Part shown: positions 15,694-23,794 of the stretch, in pieces
How positions within the stretch are numbered: the first letter of the stretch is position 1
Layout of the letters: each line of letters opens with the position of its first letter
Assembly: GCA_039180025.1 (NCBI GenBank)
Contig: JBCDDZ010000035.1
Coordinates: 1-29,936, forward strand
DNA length: 29,936 nt
Direction: 5' to 3'
From: Algisphaera sp039180025
Lineage (GTDB): Bacteria; Planctomycetota; Phycisphaerae; Phycisphaerales; Phycisphaeraceae
Position numbers and translations under genes: made by a program
The notes under the pieces: generated by a model
The model's input: only the letters and a program-made list of their open reading frames with translations
The model's database searches: none
Told to the model about the DNA's origin: nothing

Positions 15694-18363
15694 TTGCCAT
15701 CAGCTCGCCCACTGATCAGAAATACTCCCGACACTTCTTGGACCGTGCGTTTAGCCGATGCGCCAACGGAAATCCAGGTTCCGTCTGGTGTTGGCGGTCG
15801 GTCGGTTCCCGCCACGGTGCCAGGCTGTGTGCACACCGACCTGCTTGCCGCCGGCCTGATCGAGGATCCTTACGTCGATCAAAACGAGTCGAGTACTCAC
15901 TGGATCGGTGAGTGCGATTGGTGGTACGAAACCGTTTTCACGCTGGATGATTCCGCCTTGGCCCACGATCGGCTCGATCTGTGCTTCGAGGGGCTGGACA
16001 CCGCCGCGGAGGTTTTCCTCAACGATCAATCGATCGGCCGAGCCGAAAACATGCACTTGCGGTACCGCTTCGACGCCAAACGCTGGGCCACCGCGGGGGA
16101 TAACCGTTTGGCGATCCGCTTTGCGTCCCCCGTACGCTACGCCCTCGAGATGGAGCAGCGAGTGGGCCCACGCCCCGGCATCGGGGCCGGAGCCAATCCC
16201 CGGCAGCTACCGCACCACATGATCCGCAAGATGGCCTGCAACTTCGGCTGGGACTGGGGGCCCCAGCTACCCACAAGCGGCATCTGGCGGCCTTGGGCCG
16301 TCGAAGCCTGGTCCCACGCGCGTCTCGGCGACATCCGCCCCGCCGTTACCCGAGCCGACGAATCCAACGCCCATCTACGAATATCCGTCGGAGGAGAATC
16401 CCAGGAGGCCACAGAAACTTCCCCCTCGTCTGGCCTGCGTCTGCGAGCGGTGCTGTCCGGCCCGGCGGGCGGCGTCGTGGCTGAACAGATCGCGGACTGG
16501 CGGGCCGACGGTTGCTTGTTCGAAATGGACATCGACGATCCCGAACGTTGGTGGCCCCGTGGCTACGGCAAGCAGCCGCGCTACACGCTCGAGGTCTATT
16601 TATTGGATGCCTCAGGGCAGCAAATCGATTACCGGTCTCACCGCGTCGGTCTCCGAACCAGTGAGCTGCGCATCGCCCCCGACTCGTCCGCTTCTTCCGA
16701 AGACGACCGGAAAAACTTGCCCGGGGGGCTCACCACCGGCGAATCCTTCACGCTCGTCATTAACGACCAACCCGTATTTTGCAAAGGGGCTAATTGGATC
16801 CCCGATGATTGCTTTCCGCATCGCGTTACCCCTGAGCGCTACCGCGAACGGATCGAACAGGCGGCCGAGGCAAACATGAACATGCTCCGCGTCTGGGGCG
16901 GCGGGCTTTACGAAGACCATGCGTTCTTCGAAACATGTGATGAGTTAGGCGTCCTGGTCTGGCAGGATTTTCTTTTTGCCTGTGCGTGTTATCCCGAGGA
17001 ACAGCCGCTGTGGGACCTCGTCGAGGCCGAGGCGCGCGACAACGTCGCTCGGCTCAGTCGGCACCCGTCGCTGGTGCTATGGAATGGCTGCAACGAAAAC
17101 ATCTGGGGAACCTTCGATTGGCCTGCTTTTGGCGACATCCGCACCGCAGGCAAAGAAACCTGGGGCCTGGGTTACTATCTCGATCTGTTGCCCCGGGTCA
17201 TCGAGGACCTGGCGGCCACCACGCCGTATTGGCCCGGCAGCCCGTTTTCGGGGTCGATGGACCGCCACCCCAATGCCAACGAGTACGGCAACCGGCACAT
17301 CTGGGACGTCTGGAACGGCCACGGCAACTACCATAATTACCTAACCCACTTCCCGCGTTTTGCTAGCGAATTCGGCTTTCAAGGACCGCCGACCTGGCCC
17401 ACGATCGAAGCCTCGATCCCTAAAGCCCAGCGGCAGTGGCTGTCGGATGCTTCCCGCCACCACAACAAGCAGATCGACGGTCAACAGCGCGCCCTCGACC
17501 GAATCGCCGATGCTTTCGACGTCCCCGACGACTTCGATGATCAGTGGTTCTTGGCGTCCGTCAATCAAGCCCGAGCTTTGACCATGGGTTGCGAGTGGTT
17601 CCGGGCGATGTCGCCTTGGTGCTCCGGTACTTTGTACTGGCAGCTCAACGACTGCTGGCCCGTCACCAGTTGGGCCGCGGTCGATGGCCAAGGCCGACCC
17701 AAGCTCGCCTGGTATGCGACCCAGCGGTTCTTCCGGCCACGTCTCCTCACGCTGATGCCAGACGCCGTCGTCGAATCCAGAGGCGTGCCGCAAGCTCTGG
17801 CCGCCTATCTCCATAACGACCATGAACAGTCTTGGCGCGATCGGCTCACCATTTCGGCCTGCGATTTAACCGGTGGCACCGTCGATGAGTTTACGGCAGA
17901 CATCGACGTTCCCGCCCGCAGCGTGCAGCGAGTCGACCTTCCGTCAAGCTGGTTCCCCGAGATGCTGAATCGCTCAGACCGAGTTGTCTTTGCGCAGACC
18001 GCTCGCGGCGAAATCCAAGACCGGGCGTGGTGGTTTCCTGAGTTTGACCGAGATATCGCCTATCCGTCGCCACGGTTCACCACACGCCTGGAGCGAGATT
18101 CCGCAGGCGGCCAGACCCTTTATGTGAAATCACAGGGCTTGGTACGCGAACTATGTCTCCAAATCGACCGCCTGGACCCGGAAGCGCGGGTCGATACACA
18201 GCTCTGGAATCTGCTGCCCGGCGAGTCGGCTGTATTCCGCATCTCTAGTATGCATAGATACTTGGAAGATACTTTGGCCGACCCCACGATCCTTCGGTCC
18301 GTGAACCATCTGGTTGATCCGGCGCCGACGGCGTTGTTCCGGGACGCTGTCACTTCAAGGTAG
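15694..18363 (+). CDS. Beta-mannosidase, glycoside hydrolase family 2
   Basis: An 889-residue GH2 enzyme that would remove non-reducing beta-mannose residues. The N-terminal sugar-binding domain includes VPGCVHTDLLAAGLI and DWWYETVF. The HHMIRKMACNFGWDWGP segment is typical of beta-mannosidases. The TIM barrel has the acid/base in WNGCNENIW (E468) and the nucleophile in FASEFGFQG (E559). GTLYWQLNDCWPVTSWA follows. No signal peptide is evident, implying an intracellular enzyme. The frame is closed by TAA at 15685, so the start must be after that; TTG at 15694 is the only upstream candidate compatible with the family N-terminus. An ATG at 15672 is in another frame. The promoter carries operator site 2. 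Confidence 0.93.
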   Translation: MPSARPLIRNTPDTSWTVRLADAPTEIQVPSGVGGRSVPATVPGCVHTDLLAAGLIEDPYVDQNESSTHWIGECDWWYETVFTLDDSALAHDRLDLCFEGLDTAAEVFLNDQSIGRAENMHLRYRFDAKRWATAGDNRLAIRFASPVRYALEMEQRVGPRPGIGAGANPRQLPHHMIRKMACNFGWDWGPQLPTSGIWRPWAVEAWSHARLGDIRPAVTRADESNAHLRISVGGESQEATETSPSSGLRLRAVLSGPAGGVVAEQIADWRADGCLFEMDIDDPERWWPRGYGKQPRYTLEVYLLDASGQQIDYRSHRVGLRTSELRIAPDSSASSEDDRKNLPGGLTTGESFTLVINDQPVFCKGANWIPDDCFPHRVTPERYRERIEQAAEANMNMLRVWGGGLYEDHAFFETCDELGVLVWQDFLFACACYPEEQPLWDLVEAEARDNVARLSRHPSLVLWNGCNENIWGTFDWPAFGDIRTAGKETWGLGYYLDLLPRVIEDLAATTPYWPGSPFSGSMDRHPNANEYGNRHIWDVWNGHGNYHNYLTHFPRFASEFGFQGPPTWPTIEASIPKAQRQWLSDASRHHNKQIDGQQRALDRIADAFDVPDDFDDQWFLASVNQARALTMGCEWFRAMSPWCSGTLYWQLNDCWPVTSWAAVDGQGRPKLAWYATQRFFRPRLLTLMPDAVVESRGVPQALAAYLHNDHEQSWRDRLTISACDLTGGTVDEFTADIDVPARSVQRVDLPSSWFPEMLNRSDRVVFAQTARGEIQDRAWWFPEFDRDIAYPSPRFTTRLERDSAGGQTLYVKSQGLVRELCLQIDRLDPEARVDTQLWNLLPGESAVFRISSMHRYLEDTLADPTILRSVNHLVDPAPTALFRDAVTSR

Positions 18364-18400
18364 CTGGGACAAAGAATAGCCCATAAAACCTTAAAAAGGG

Positions 18401-18432
18401 TGGACAACACACGACAAATTTCGTAGTATACT
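18401..18432 (+). promoter_or_regulatory. Promoter of the gntR operon with operator site 3
   Basis: TAGTATACTA at 18423-18432 lies about 62 bp upstream of the regulator start codon. TGGACA at 18401-18406 (5 of 6 to TTGACA) and TATACT at 18426-18431 form a possible promoter with a 19-base spacer, somewhat long. The operator covers the -10 box, which suggests negative autoregulation by the encoded GntR protein. Confidence 0.55.
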
Positions 18433-18494
18433 AAGACGAAGTTTTCGCTCCATCTCGGTCAATTCTTGCTTCTTCTCTAATTCGACGCAGTTCA

Positions 18495-19205
18495 ATGCCA
18501 GTCAAACTCGATCAAACTTACGAAGCAATACGTCTTCAACTCGTCAATGGCGAGTTAAAAATAGGCGAGCGTGTCTCGGAACAGGGGTTAGCCGAAAAAC
18601 TAGGCGTGAGCCGTTCCCCGGTCCGGGAAGCGATCAAGCGGCTGCAGCGCGACGGTTATTTTGAGCAAGTGCACCGCTACGGCACCATTGTCCGCGAACC
18701 GACTATCGAAGAGGTCGGTGAAGCTTATGACCTCCGGGCTGCGCTTGAGCCTTACGCCATCCGAAATGCACGCCACAGAGATTTTGCCCCGCACCTGCTC
18801 GAACTCCGCGAGTTGTGCAACCGCATGAAACGGGTTGCGGAAGACTCGCTTGAAGAAATGTCCGCTCCCGACCGCGAGAAGCTTCTCACCGGATTTTTTG
18901 AAGCAGACGAAGAATTTCACTCCCTACTGCTGCGGTGCAGCGGGAACAACCGTTTCCAAAATCTGGTCAACGACGCGCGTTTGTTTGCACAGATCCACGG
19001 GGTGCGTCGCCACTCGGTGATTACGTTCGACACCATCATGGGTGTCTATCGTGATCACCTGCGGATCCTGAAACAATTTGATGCCGAAAACTTGGCACAA
19101 GCCGCCGAAGAAATGGCGCGTCACATCTTCGAATCGAAAGACGGAGCAATGGATTGGCTCCGCTATCAGCAGCGGCTGCGCGAAGCAAATCGTTCCGAAC
19201 ACTAA
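18495..19205 (+). CDS. GntR-family transcriptional regulator, FadR/FCD subfamily
   Basis: A 236-residue regulator. The N-terminal winged helix-turn-helix spans about 8-70, with the recognition region LAEKLGVSRSPVREAIKRLQ (32-51). The C-terminal all-helical FCD ligand domain follows, with the expected metal ligands D138, H142 (EADEEFHSLLL), H188 (RDHLRIL) and H210 (MARHI). These bind a metal that coordinates an acidic sugar or organic-acid effector in known members. The ATG at 18495 is followed by a typical start (MPVKLDQTYEAIRLQL). It is the first gene of an operon with the PEP-CTERM protein, pseudopilin, symporter and aldolase, and it has the operator palindrome in its own promoter. It is the obvious candidate regulator of the island; the effector is probably a catabolic intermediate. 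Confidence 0.93.
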   Translation: MPVKLDQTYEAIRLQLVNGELKIGERVSEQGLAEKLGVSRSPVREAIKRLQRDGYFEQVHRYGTIVREPTIEEVGEAYDLRAALEPYAIRNARHRDFAPHLLELRELCNRMKRVAEDSLEEMSAPDREKLLTGFFEADEEFHSLLLRCSGNNRFQNLVNDARLFAQIHGVRRHSVITFDTIMGVYRDHLRILKQFDAENLAQAAEEMARHIFESKDGAMDWLRYQQRLREANRSEH

Positions 19206-19264
19206 CCCTATTTTCTAGTAGAGAATTTTTTTCTGTTTCAAATTTAACCAGGAGGTTTCTTTAG

Positions 19265-20140
19265 ATGAAGACATGTATTCCACTTGTAGTCGGCGTCGCT
19301 GCCTTAGGCGTGACTTATCAGGCGAATGCGGGACTGTATTCCGATACGGTTTTGGATGATAATCCGGTCGCGTATTATCAATTCGAAGGCAACTTTAACG
19401 ACAGCAGTGCGGTTGACGGTAATAATAACGGCACCGCTTCAAGCGGTGGGATCCCGTTTGGCGCGGCCGGCACCACTTTCGATTCGTCTTTGGGCCAGTT
19501 TGCGGACACCAATGGCAGCGGCTTTGTGACCCTCGGCGCATCCAACGCGGCCTCGTCTCTTAATGCCGATCTGAATGGTGCGTCGGCGGTTTCGATCGAA
19601 TTTCTCGTCGATATCGACTCCGCGACGGGTACCGGCAACCGTTCGCTTTTCTTCATACCAAGCGGTAACTCAGCGGGGATCTCGGTAACCCTCAACCAGT
19701 TTGAAAATCGGCTTGCGTTTGGCGGCCGCAGTCAAAACTCGGATAGCTTCGTGTCGCGTTTCGAATCCGTTTCGGGAGGCGTCAAACACGTTGTCTTCAC
19801 GATCGATTACGCCACCACGACCATCCAGTTGTATATCGACGGTGAACTCGCAGCCGCCAGCGTGGGTTCAGATAGCAGTAATAACTCTTTCGACGGTGGG
19901 AATACCAGGACTTTCGGGTCTAACACTTACACGGTGACCAGCACCAACGACGAACTCATCGGACGGGCGGTTGCGGACAATACCGAATTCGGTGGCGACT
20001 TCGATGAATTAGCGATCTACAGCCGGGTACTTACCGCCGAAGAAATCCAATCTCACTTCAACGCCATCCCCGAGCCCGGCTCAATGGCATTGATGGGGCT
20101 AGGCGTGGCATGTTTCATGGTTCGACGCCGCCCACAGTAA
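19265..20140 (+). CDS. PEP-CTERM-anchored LamG-like exported protein
   Basis: A 291-residue secreted protein. It has a signal peptide (about 1-22, ending QANA), then a LamG/concanavalin-like beta sandwich: DNPVAYYQFEGNFNDSS at the start, IQLYIDGELAAAS in the middle and DFDELAIYSRVLTAEEI near the end. The C-terminus is a PEP-CTERM sorting signal: PEPGSMALMGLGVACFMV followed by RRRPQ, recognised by an exosortase encoded elsewhere. A perfect AGGAGG at 19250-19255, nine bases before the ATG, fixes the start and suggests strong translation. It probably displays a carbohydrate-binding domain on the envelope or in extracellular matrix. It sits 59 bp after the GntR gene in the same operon. Confidence 0.9.
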   Translation: MKTCIPLVVGVAALGVTYQANAGLYSDTVLDDNPVAYYQFEGNFNDSSAVDGNNNGTASSGGIPFGAAGTTFDSSLGQFADTNGSGFVTLGASNAASSLNADLNGASAVSIEFLVDIDSATGTGNRSLFFIPSGNSAGISVTLNQFENRLAFGGRSQNSDSFVSRFESVSGGVKHVVFTIDYATTTIQLYIDGELAAASVGSDSSNNSFDGGNTRTFGSNTYTVTSTNDELIGRAVADNTEFGGDFDELAIYSRVLTAEEIQSHFNAIPEPGSMALMGLGVACFMVRRRPQ

Positions 20141-20155
20141 ATTAAAAAAACAATT

Positions 20156-20181
20156 GCCTCACCGATTAACGTCGGTGAGGC
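20156..20181 (+). terminator. Perfect 10-bp intergenic hairpin
   Basis: GCCTCACCGA (20156-20165) pairs perfectly with TCGGTGAGGC (20172-20181) around a 6-base loop. No T-tract follows on the plus strand; an A-rich run precedes it, so it would be a textbook terminator only for minus-strand transcription. Within a plus-strand operon it more likely attenuates or marks a processing and stability point after the highly translated PEP-CTERM gene. Confidence 0.6.
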
Positions 20182-20208
20182 GGCTTGATCTCAAACGGAA
20201 ACTCGATC

Positions 20209-21078
20209 ATGCGAACACCTCCGATTATCAAAAAACCATCGGCTCACGGCTTCACATTAATCGAGTTATTGGTGGTGATTTCCATCATCGCCTTGCTGAT
20301 TGCTATCCTGCTTCCAGCGTTGAGTGCCGCACGTGAAGCCGCACGCAATGTTCAGTGTCTTTCGAATCTCAGGCAGATAGGTATTGTGCATTCGTCTTAC
20401 GCGGTCGATAACGGCCGATTGCCGTCCCACCTCCATGAAGAATTTCCCACAGGCAATGCGTTTGCTGAAGCCATCAAATTCGGCCCCGGAGAAGCGCGGG
20501 ACAAGCGCCCAATCTATGTTGAATACGCGCAGACCCTAGATATTCTTGATTGCCCTTCTAACGAGCCGATCGATGTTTCGATCGAAGACGTACCCATCGC
20601 CGTGAACGAACGCATCTTCATGGATTATATCCTGACTCCGGGGTACTACAGCAACAACGACAATCTACCCTCCAGCAGTAACCAATTCCCGATAGGGGAC
20701 ACCAACGCCCCGGGTCTCTGGCAGCAGCTCGATGATATCTGGACCATCGCAGACAAGACGTACAACGTTCTCGCAGGTGACCGCCTATGGCTTCGCTCTA
20801 CTTCCACGAGTGGTACGTTCGCATTCGGAAAAACAAATCACCCGAATAATGCTCCCATCCAGAGCACAACCATTAACAACCCCTCGGGTACGGGGTTTCA
20901 CTCTTCCTATTTCCGCGTGGCCGGTCCCGCCGTCGAATCTATCAAAGATGCCGCGGCGAATTACGTCAAGAAAGACGGAAGTGCCTCGACGTTTCTGGGA
21001 GGCGACGAGAATATGCAAGTCATCGGACAGATCGGGGCTAATACCTTCCAAAAGTATTTAATTCCTAGCGAAGATTAA
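20209..21078 (+). CDS. Prepilin-like (type II secretion pseudopilin) exported protein
   Basis: A 289-residue protein with a type IV prepilin leader: a short basic stretch, then G-FTLIELLVVISIIALLIAIL, with cleavage after the glycine and methylation of the following phenylalanine. The next block, LPALSAAREAARNVQCLSNLRQIG, is the extended helix typical of the expanded planctomycete pseudopilin family. The C-terminal region has YVKKDGSASTFLGG, resembling the terminal DG motif of that family. I start at the ATG at 20209; a TTG at 20185 lies partly against the hairpin. Such proteins are often found beside PEP-CTERM genes in planctomycetes, and may form surface fibres or part of a secretion machine. 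Its role here is unknown. Confidence 0.88.
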   Translation: MRTPPIIKKPSAHGFTLIELLVVISIIALLIAILLPALSAAREAARNVQCLSNLRQIGIVHSSYAVDNGRLPSHLHEEFPTGNAFAEAIKFGPGEARDKRPIYVEYAQTLDILDCPSNEPIDVSIEDVPIAVNERIFMDYILTPGYYSNNDNLPSSSNQFPIGDTNAPGLWQQLDDIWTIADKTYNVLAGDRLWLRSTSTSGTFAFGKTNHPNNAPIQSTTINNPSGTGFHSSYFRVAGPAVESIKDAAANYVKKDGSASTFLGGDENMQVIGQIGANTFQKYLIPSED

Positions 21079-21167
21079 GACACGGATGGGATGGATCTTC
21101 GCCAAGGTTGCAACCGATTGTTGCTACGCTGATCCAACCCACGTCCCCGTTAAATTTAGAAACAACG

Positions 21168-22748
21168 ATGTATTACAACTGCTTGGCGGCTGTACTTTCC
21201 GCCCCCGATATCGCTGTTATTGTGATCTACTTTGCGGCGATGGCGGTATTTGCTTTTTATTGGGGCCGCCGCAATAAAAATACGGAAGACTATTTTTTGG
21301 GCGGCCGCAGCGTGCCCGGCTGGGCCGTGGGCCTTTCGCTCATCGGCACGTCGATTAGCTCCATCTCTTTTCTCGCGCTGCCTGCCGCGGCGTTCGCCTT
21401 GGATTGGCGTTTGTTGGTCGCGAACTATGCGGTAATTATCGGTTTTGTGGTGGCCATTATTGTTTTCGTGCCGCTGTTCCGAGCGCTTCCCTACACCACG
21501 GCGTATGAGTTTCTAGAAGACCGCCTCGGGCGATTCAGTCGGCTGTACTGCTCAATCACATTTATGATTTTCCAGTTGCTCCGGCTGGGCACCGTACTGT
21601 TTCTTGTTTCGGTAACGATCTCTTTTCTTTTGGACGTCCCGATCCATTGGGTCATTATTCTTGGCGGCCTGTTCATTCTGCTTTACACCGTGTTTGGTGG
21701 GATTGAAGTGGTGATCTGGACCGACGTGGTCCAGACCATCGTGCTCTGGGGCGGCGCGGTGGTGGTCTTCATATACGTAGCGATTGAAATGCCGGACGGC
21801 ATCGCGGCGGGGCTCGGCCGGGCTCACGACGCGGGGAAATTTAGCCTGGGCGAATTTAAATGGGATATGGCCGAACGCACGTTCTGGACGATGCTCTTTA
21901 TCGGCGCGTTCGACGCGATCGCGAATAACGCCAGCAACCAGACCGTCGTACAGCGCTACATCGCCGCGAGTTCTACACGCGAGGCACGCAAGGCGGTGGG
22001 GTACTCGATGCTCGCGATTCCGACCTGGACGTTCTTTTATTTAGTGGGCACTTCACTCTGGGCTTTATATACCGTTTTGCCCGACCCGGCCTTGGCTACG
22101 ATGACCCCGGAAGAAATCGTGCCATACTTCACCGTAAACTACCTGCCGGTGGGCGTGGTGGGCCTGATCGTGGCGGCGGTGATGGCCGCGAGCATGTCGT
22201 CTCTGGACTCGAGCATCAACGCAATCTCGACGACAGCGACCACCGATATCCTGCGGCGTTACGTCATCCCGAAAGCCAACGAGCGTGCGTTTTTGTTCTG
22301 GGCGAAAGGTATTTCGGCGTTCACGGGGGCCACGATGATCGGGATCGCCCTGGTAATCGCTACGCTGGAACGCGAAAGCATCGTCGACCTTACCCGCCAG
22401 ATTGCGTCGATCTTCGGCGGCGTCGTGGGTGGTATTTTCCTGCTGGCGATCTTTGTCAAGCGGGTGGGTCCTAAAGCCCTGCTCATTGCACTCCCTATCG
22501 CGTTGAGCGTAAAGATCTATTACGCCATGGGGTTGGCAGATTGGTACCCCGAATCGTGGCGTTTGCCGTTCCATACTTATTGGGTGGGTGTGGTGTCGAA
22601 CACCACGTTGATGGTGTTTGCCTACGCCTTCAGCTTCATTTGGCCTAGCCACCGGATCACCAACCGCGGGAAAGATGCCGGCTCTGATGCCGGCACCGCT
22701 GCCGCAGACGCGACGCCGCCAAACCGTTCCGCCAGCGAGCAAGACTAA
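21168..22748 (+). CDS. Sodium:solute symporter (SSS family)
   Basis: A 526-residue inner-membrane transporter of the solute:sodium symporter family, with about 13 hydrophobic segments. Family blocks include YFLGGRSVPGWAVGLSLIGT near the start, an ISSISFLALPAAAF segment, the FGGIEVVIWTDVVQ block and MAASMSSLDSSINAISTTAT in the second half. The substrate is not predictable from these; sugars, sialic acid, sugar acids and amino acids are all known in the family. The ATG at 21168 is chosen over an upstream TTG at 21108, as it starts just before the first transmembrane helix. It ends 3 bp before the aldolase start, so transport and aldol cleavage are tightly coupled. Confidence 0.93.
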   Translation: MYYNCLAAVLSAPDIAVIVIYFAAMAVFAFYWGRRNKNTEDYFLGGRSVPGWAVGLSLIGTSISSISFLALPAAAFALDWRLLVANYAVIIGFVVAIIVFVPLFRALPYTTAYEFLEDRLGRFSRLYCSITFMIFQLLRLGTVLFLVSVTISFLLDVPIHWVIILGGLFILLYTVFGGIEVVIWTDVVQTIVLWGGAVVVFIYVAIEMPDGIAAGLGRAHDAGKFSLGEFKWDMAERTFWTMLFIGAFDAIANNASNQTVVQRYIAASSTREARKAVGYSMLAIPTWTFFYLVGTSLWALYTVLPDPALATMTPEEIVPYFTVNYLPVGVVGLIVAAVMAASMSSLDSSINAISTTATTDILRRYVIPKANERAFLFWAKGISAFTGATMIGIALVIATLERESIVDLTRQIASIFGGVVGGIFLLAIFVKRVGPKALLIALPIALSVKIYYAMGLADWYPESWRLPFHTYWVGVVSNTTLMVFAYAFSFIWPSHRITNRGKDAGSDAGTAAADATPPNRSASEQD

Positions 22749-22751
22749 GCC

Positions 22752-23696
22752 ATGCCAGACAACACATTATCCAATCCGCTGGGCACCGGGGTCATCCCAC
22801 CGCTTGTCACACCCTGGACCGATGATCAGCGGCTCGACGAAGCCGGGCTGGAGCGGCTGATCGAGTCGCTAATCAACGGTGGCGTTCATGGTCTGTTTGT
22901 GCTCGGCACCACCGGCGAAGGCCCCGCGCTGCCGATGACTGCGCGGCGTCAAATCGTGTCGCGTTGCGTCGCCGTTGCGGACGGCCGTGTACCGGTACTG
23001 GTGGGAGCCACCGATAGCTGTGTCGAATCTGTTTTCGATTTAGCGGACCACTCTGCCGCGGCCGGCGCCGCCGCGGTCGTGGTAGCTCCGCCGCCCTACA
23101 GCCCGCTGGATATTCCGGAGTTGAACCATTATTTGGATCACCTCAGCGAACGTCTGCCGCTTCCGATGTTTCTTTACAATATTCCTTCCCGTACCGGCCC
23201 GGTCCCCATGGCGTCGGTGCGTCACGCCCTGAGCCTCCCCGATTGTATCGGGTTCAAAGACAGTTCAGGCTCCATGATCTATCTGCACGAGGCCCTCCAA
23301 CTGCGTGACGAGCTCCGCCCCGAGTTCCGCGTGCTCGTAGGCCCGGAGGAACTGCTAGCCGAATCGGTCTTGTTCGGTGCCGATGGCGGCGTCGCGGGCG
23401 GAGCGAACCTCTTTCCCGAATTATTCGTGGAGATTTACGAAGCCGCAAAGCGCAAAGACATCGACACCGCGATTCGGCTACACCGAACAATCATCCGTTT
23501 TTCGACCACGCTCTACCGTTCCGGGCAGCACCCCTCGTCGTTTATCAAAGCGGTAAAACGAGGTTTAACGGTGCGCGGAATCTGCCACGGGAACATGGTC
23601 AACCCCTACGAAGCGTTCAACACCCGAGACACTCAGCGAGTCGATCAACTTATCCGCGAGGCCGACACCTGGGTTAACCAAGCTTTACAAAGTTAA
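22752..23696 (+). CDS. DHDPS/NAL-superfamily class I aldolase
   Basis: A 314-residue TIM-barrel lyase or synthase of the dihydrodipicolinate synthase/N-acetylneuraminate lyase superfamily. It has the pyruvate-binding GTTGEGP (52-58), the catalytic tyrosine in FLYNIPSRTG (Y142) and the Schiff-base lysine in GFKDSSG (K169). The position in a catabolic operon, 3 bp after a symporter, argues against the lysine-pathway enzyme DapA. More likely it cleaves a 2-keto-3-deoxy sugar acid or a sialic-acid-type compound to pyruvate plus a smaller product. The ATG at 22752 leads directly into the family N-terminus. It is the last gene of the GntR operon. Confidence 0.9.
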   Translation: MPDNTLSNPLGTGVIPPLVTPWTDDQRLDEAGLERLIESLINGGVHGLFVLGTTGEGPALPMTARRQIVSRCVAVADGRVPVLVGATDSCVESVFDLADHSAAAGAAAVVVAPPPYSPLDIPELNHYLDHLSERLPLPMFLYNIPSRTGPVPMASVRHALSLPDCIGFKDSSGSMIYLHEALQLRDELRPEFRVLVGPEELLAESVLFGADGGVAGGANLFPELFVEIYEAAKRKDIDTAIRLHRTIIRFSTTLYRSGQHPSSFIKAVKRGLTVRGICHGNMVNPYEAFNTRDTQRVDQLIREADTWVNQALQS

Positions 23697-23794
23697 ACTA
23701 CAACATCGATCTGCTTCTACGCTTCGATAGGACACAACGACAAGTGTCACTGTTACCTGCATTGCTTCATTTTTCGAAAGTTGTGTGACAAGTT
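23697..23794. other. Gene-free stretch after the aldolase gene
   Basis: No gene or clear terminator is seen. A small GACAC/GTGTC repeat occurs near 23732-23749, with no T-tract. Together with 23795-24190 it forms a roughly 490-bp region lacking any intact gene. Confidence 0.4.

Noticed and set aside
15672..15911. ATG-initiated frame overlapping the mannosidase start
   Set aside because: It is out of frame with the GH2 protein and shows no protein-like features; kept only as a reason to check for a frameshift.
19213..19228. CTAGTA half-site and TTCT/AGAA mini-stem with T-run before the PEP-CTERM gene
   Set aside because: Only half of the palindrome is present and the 4-bp stem is too weak to call an operator or terminator.
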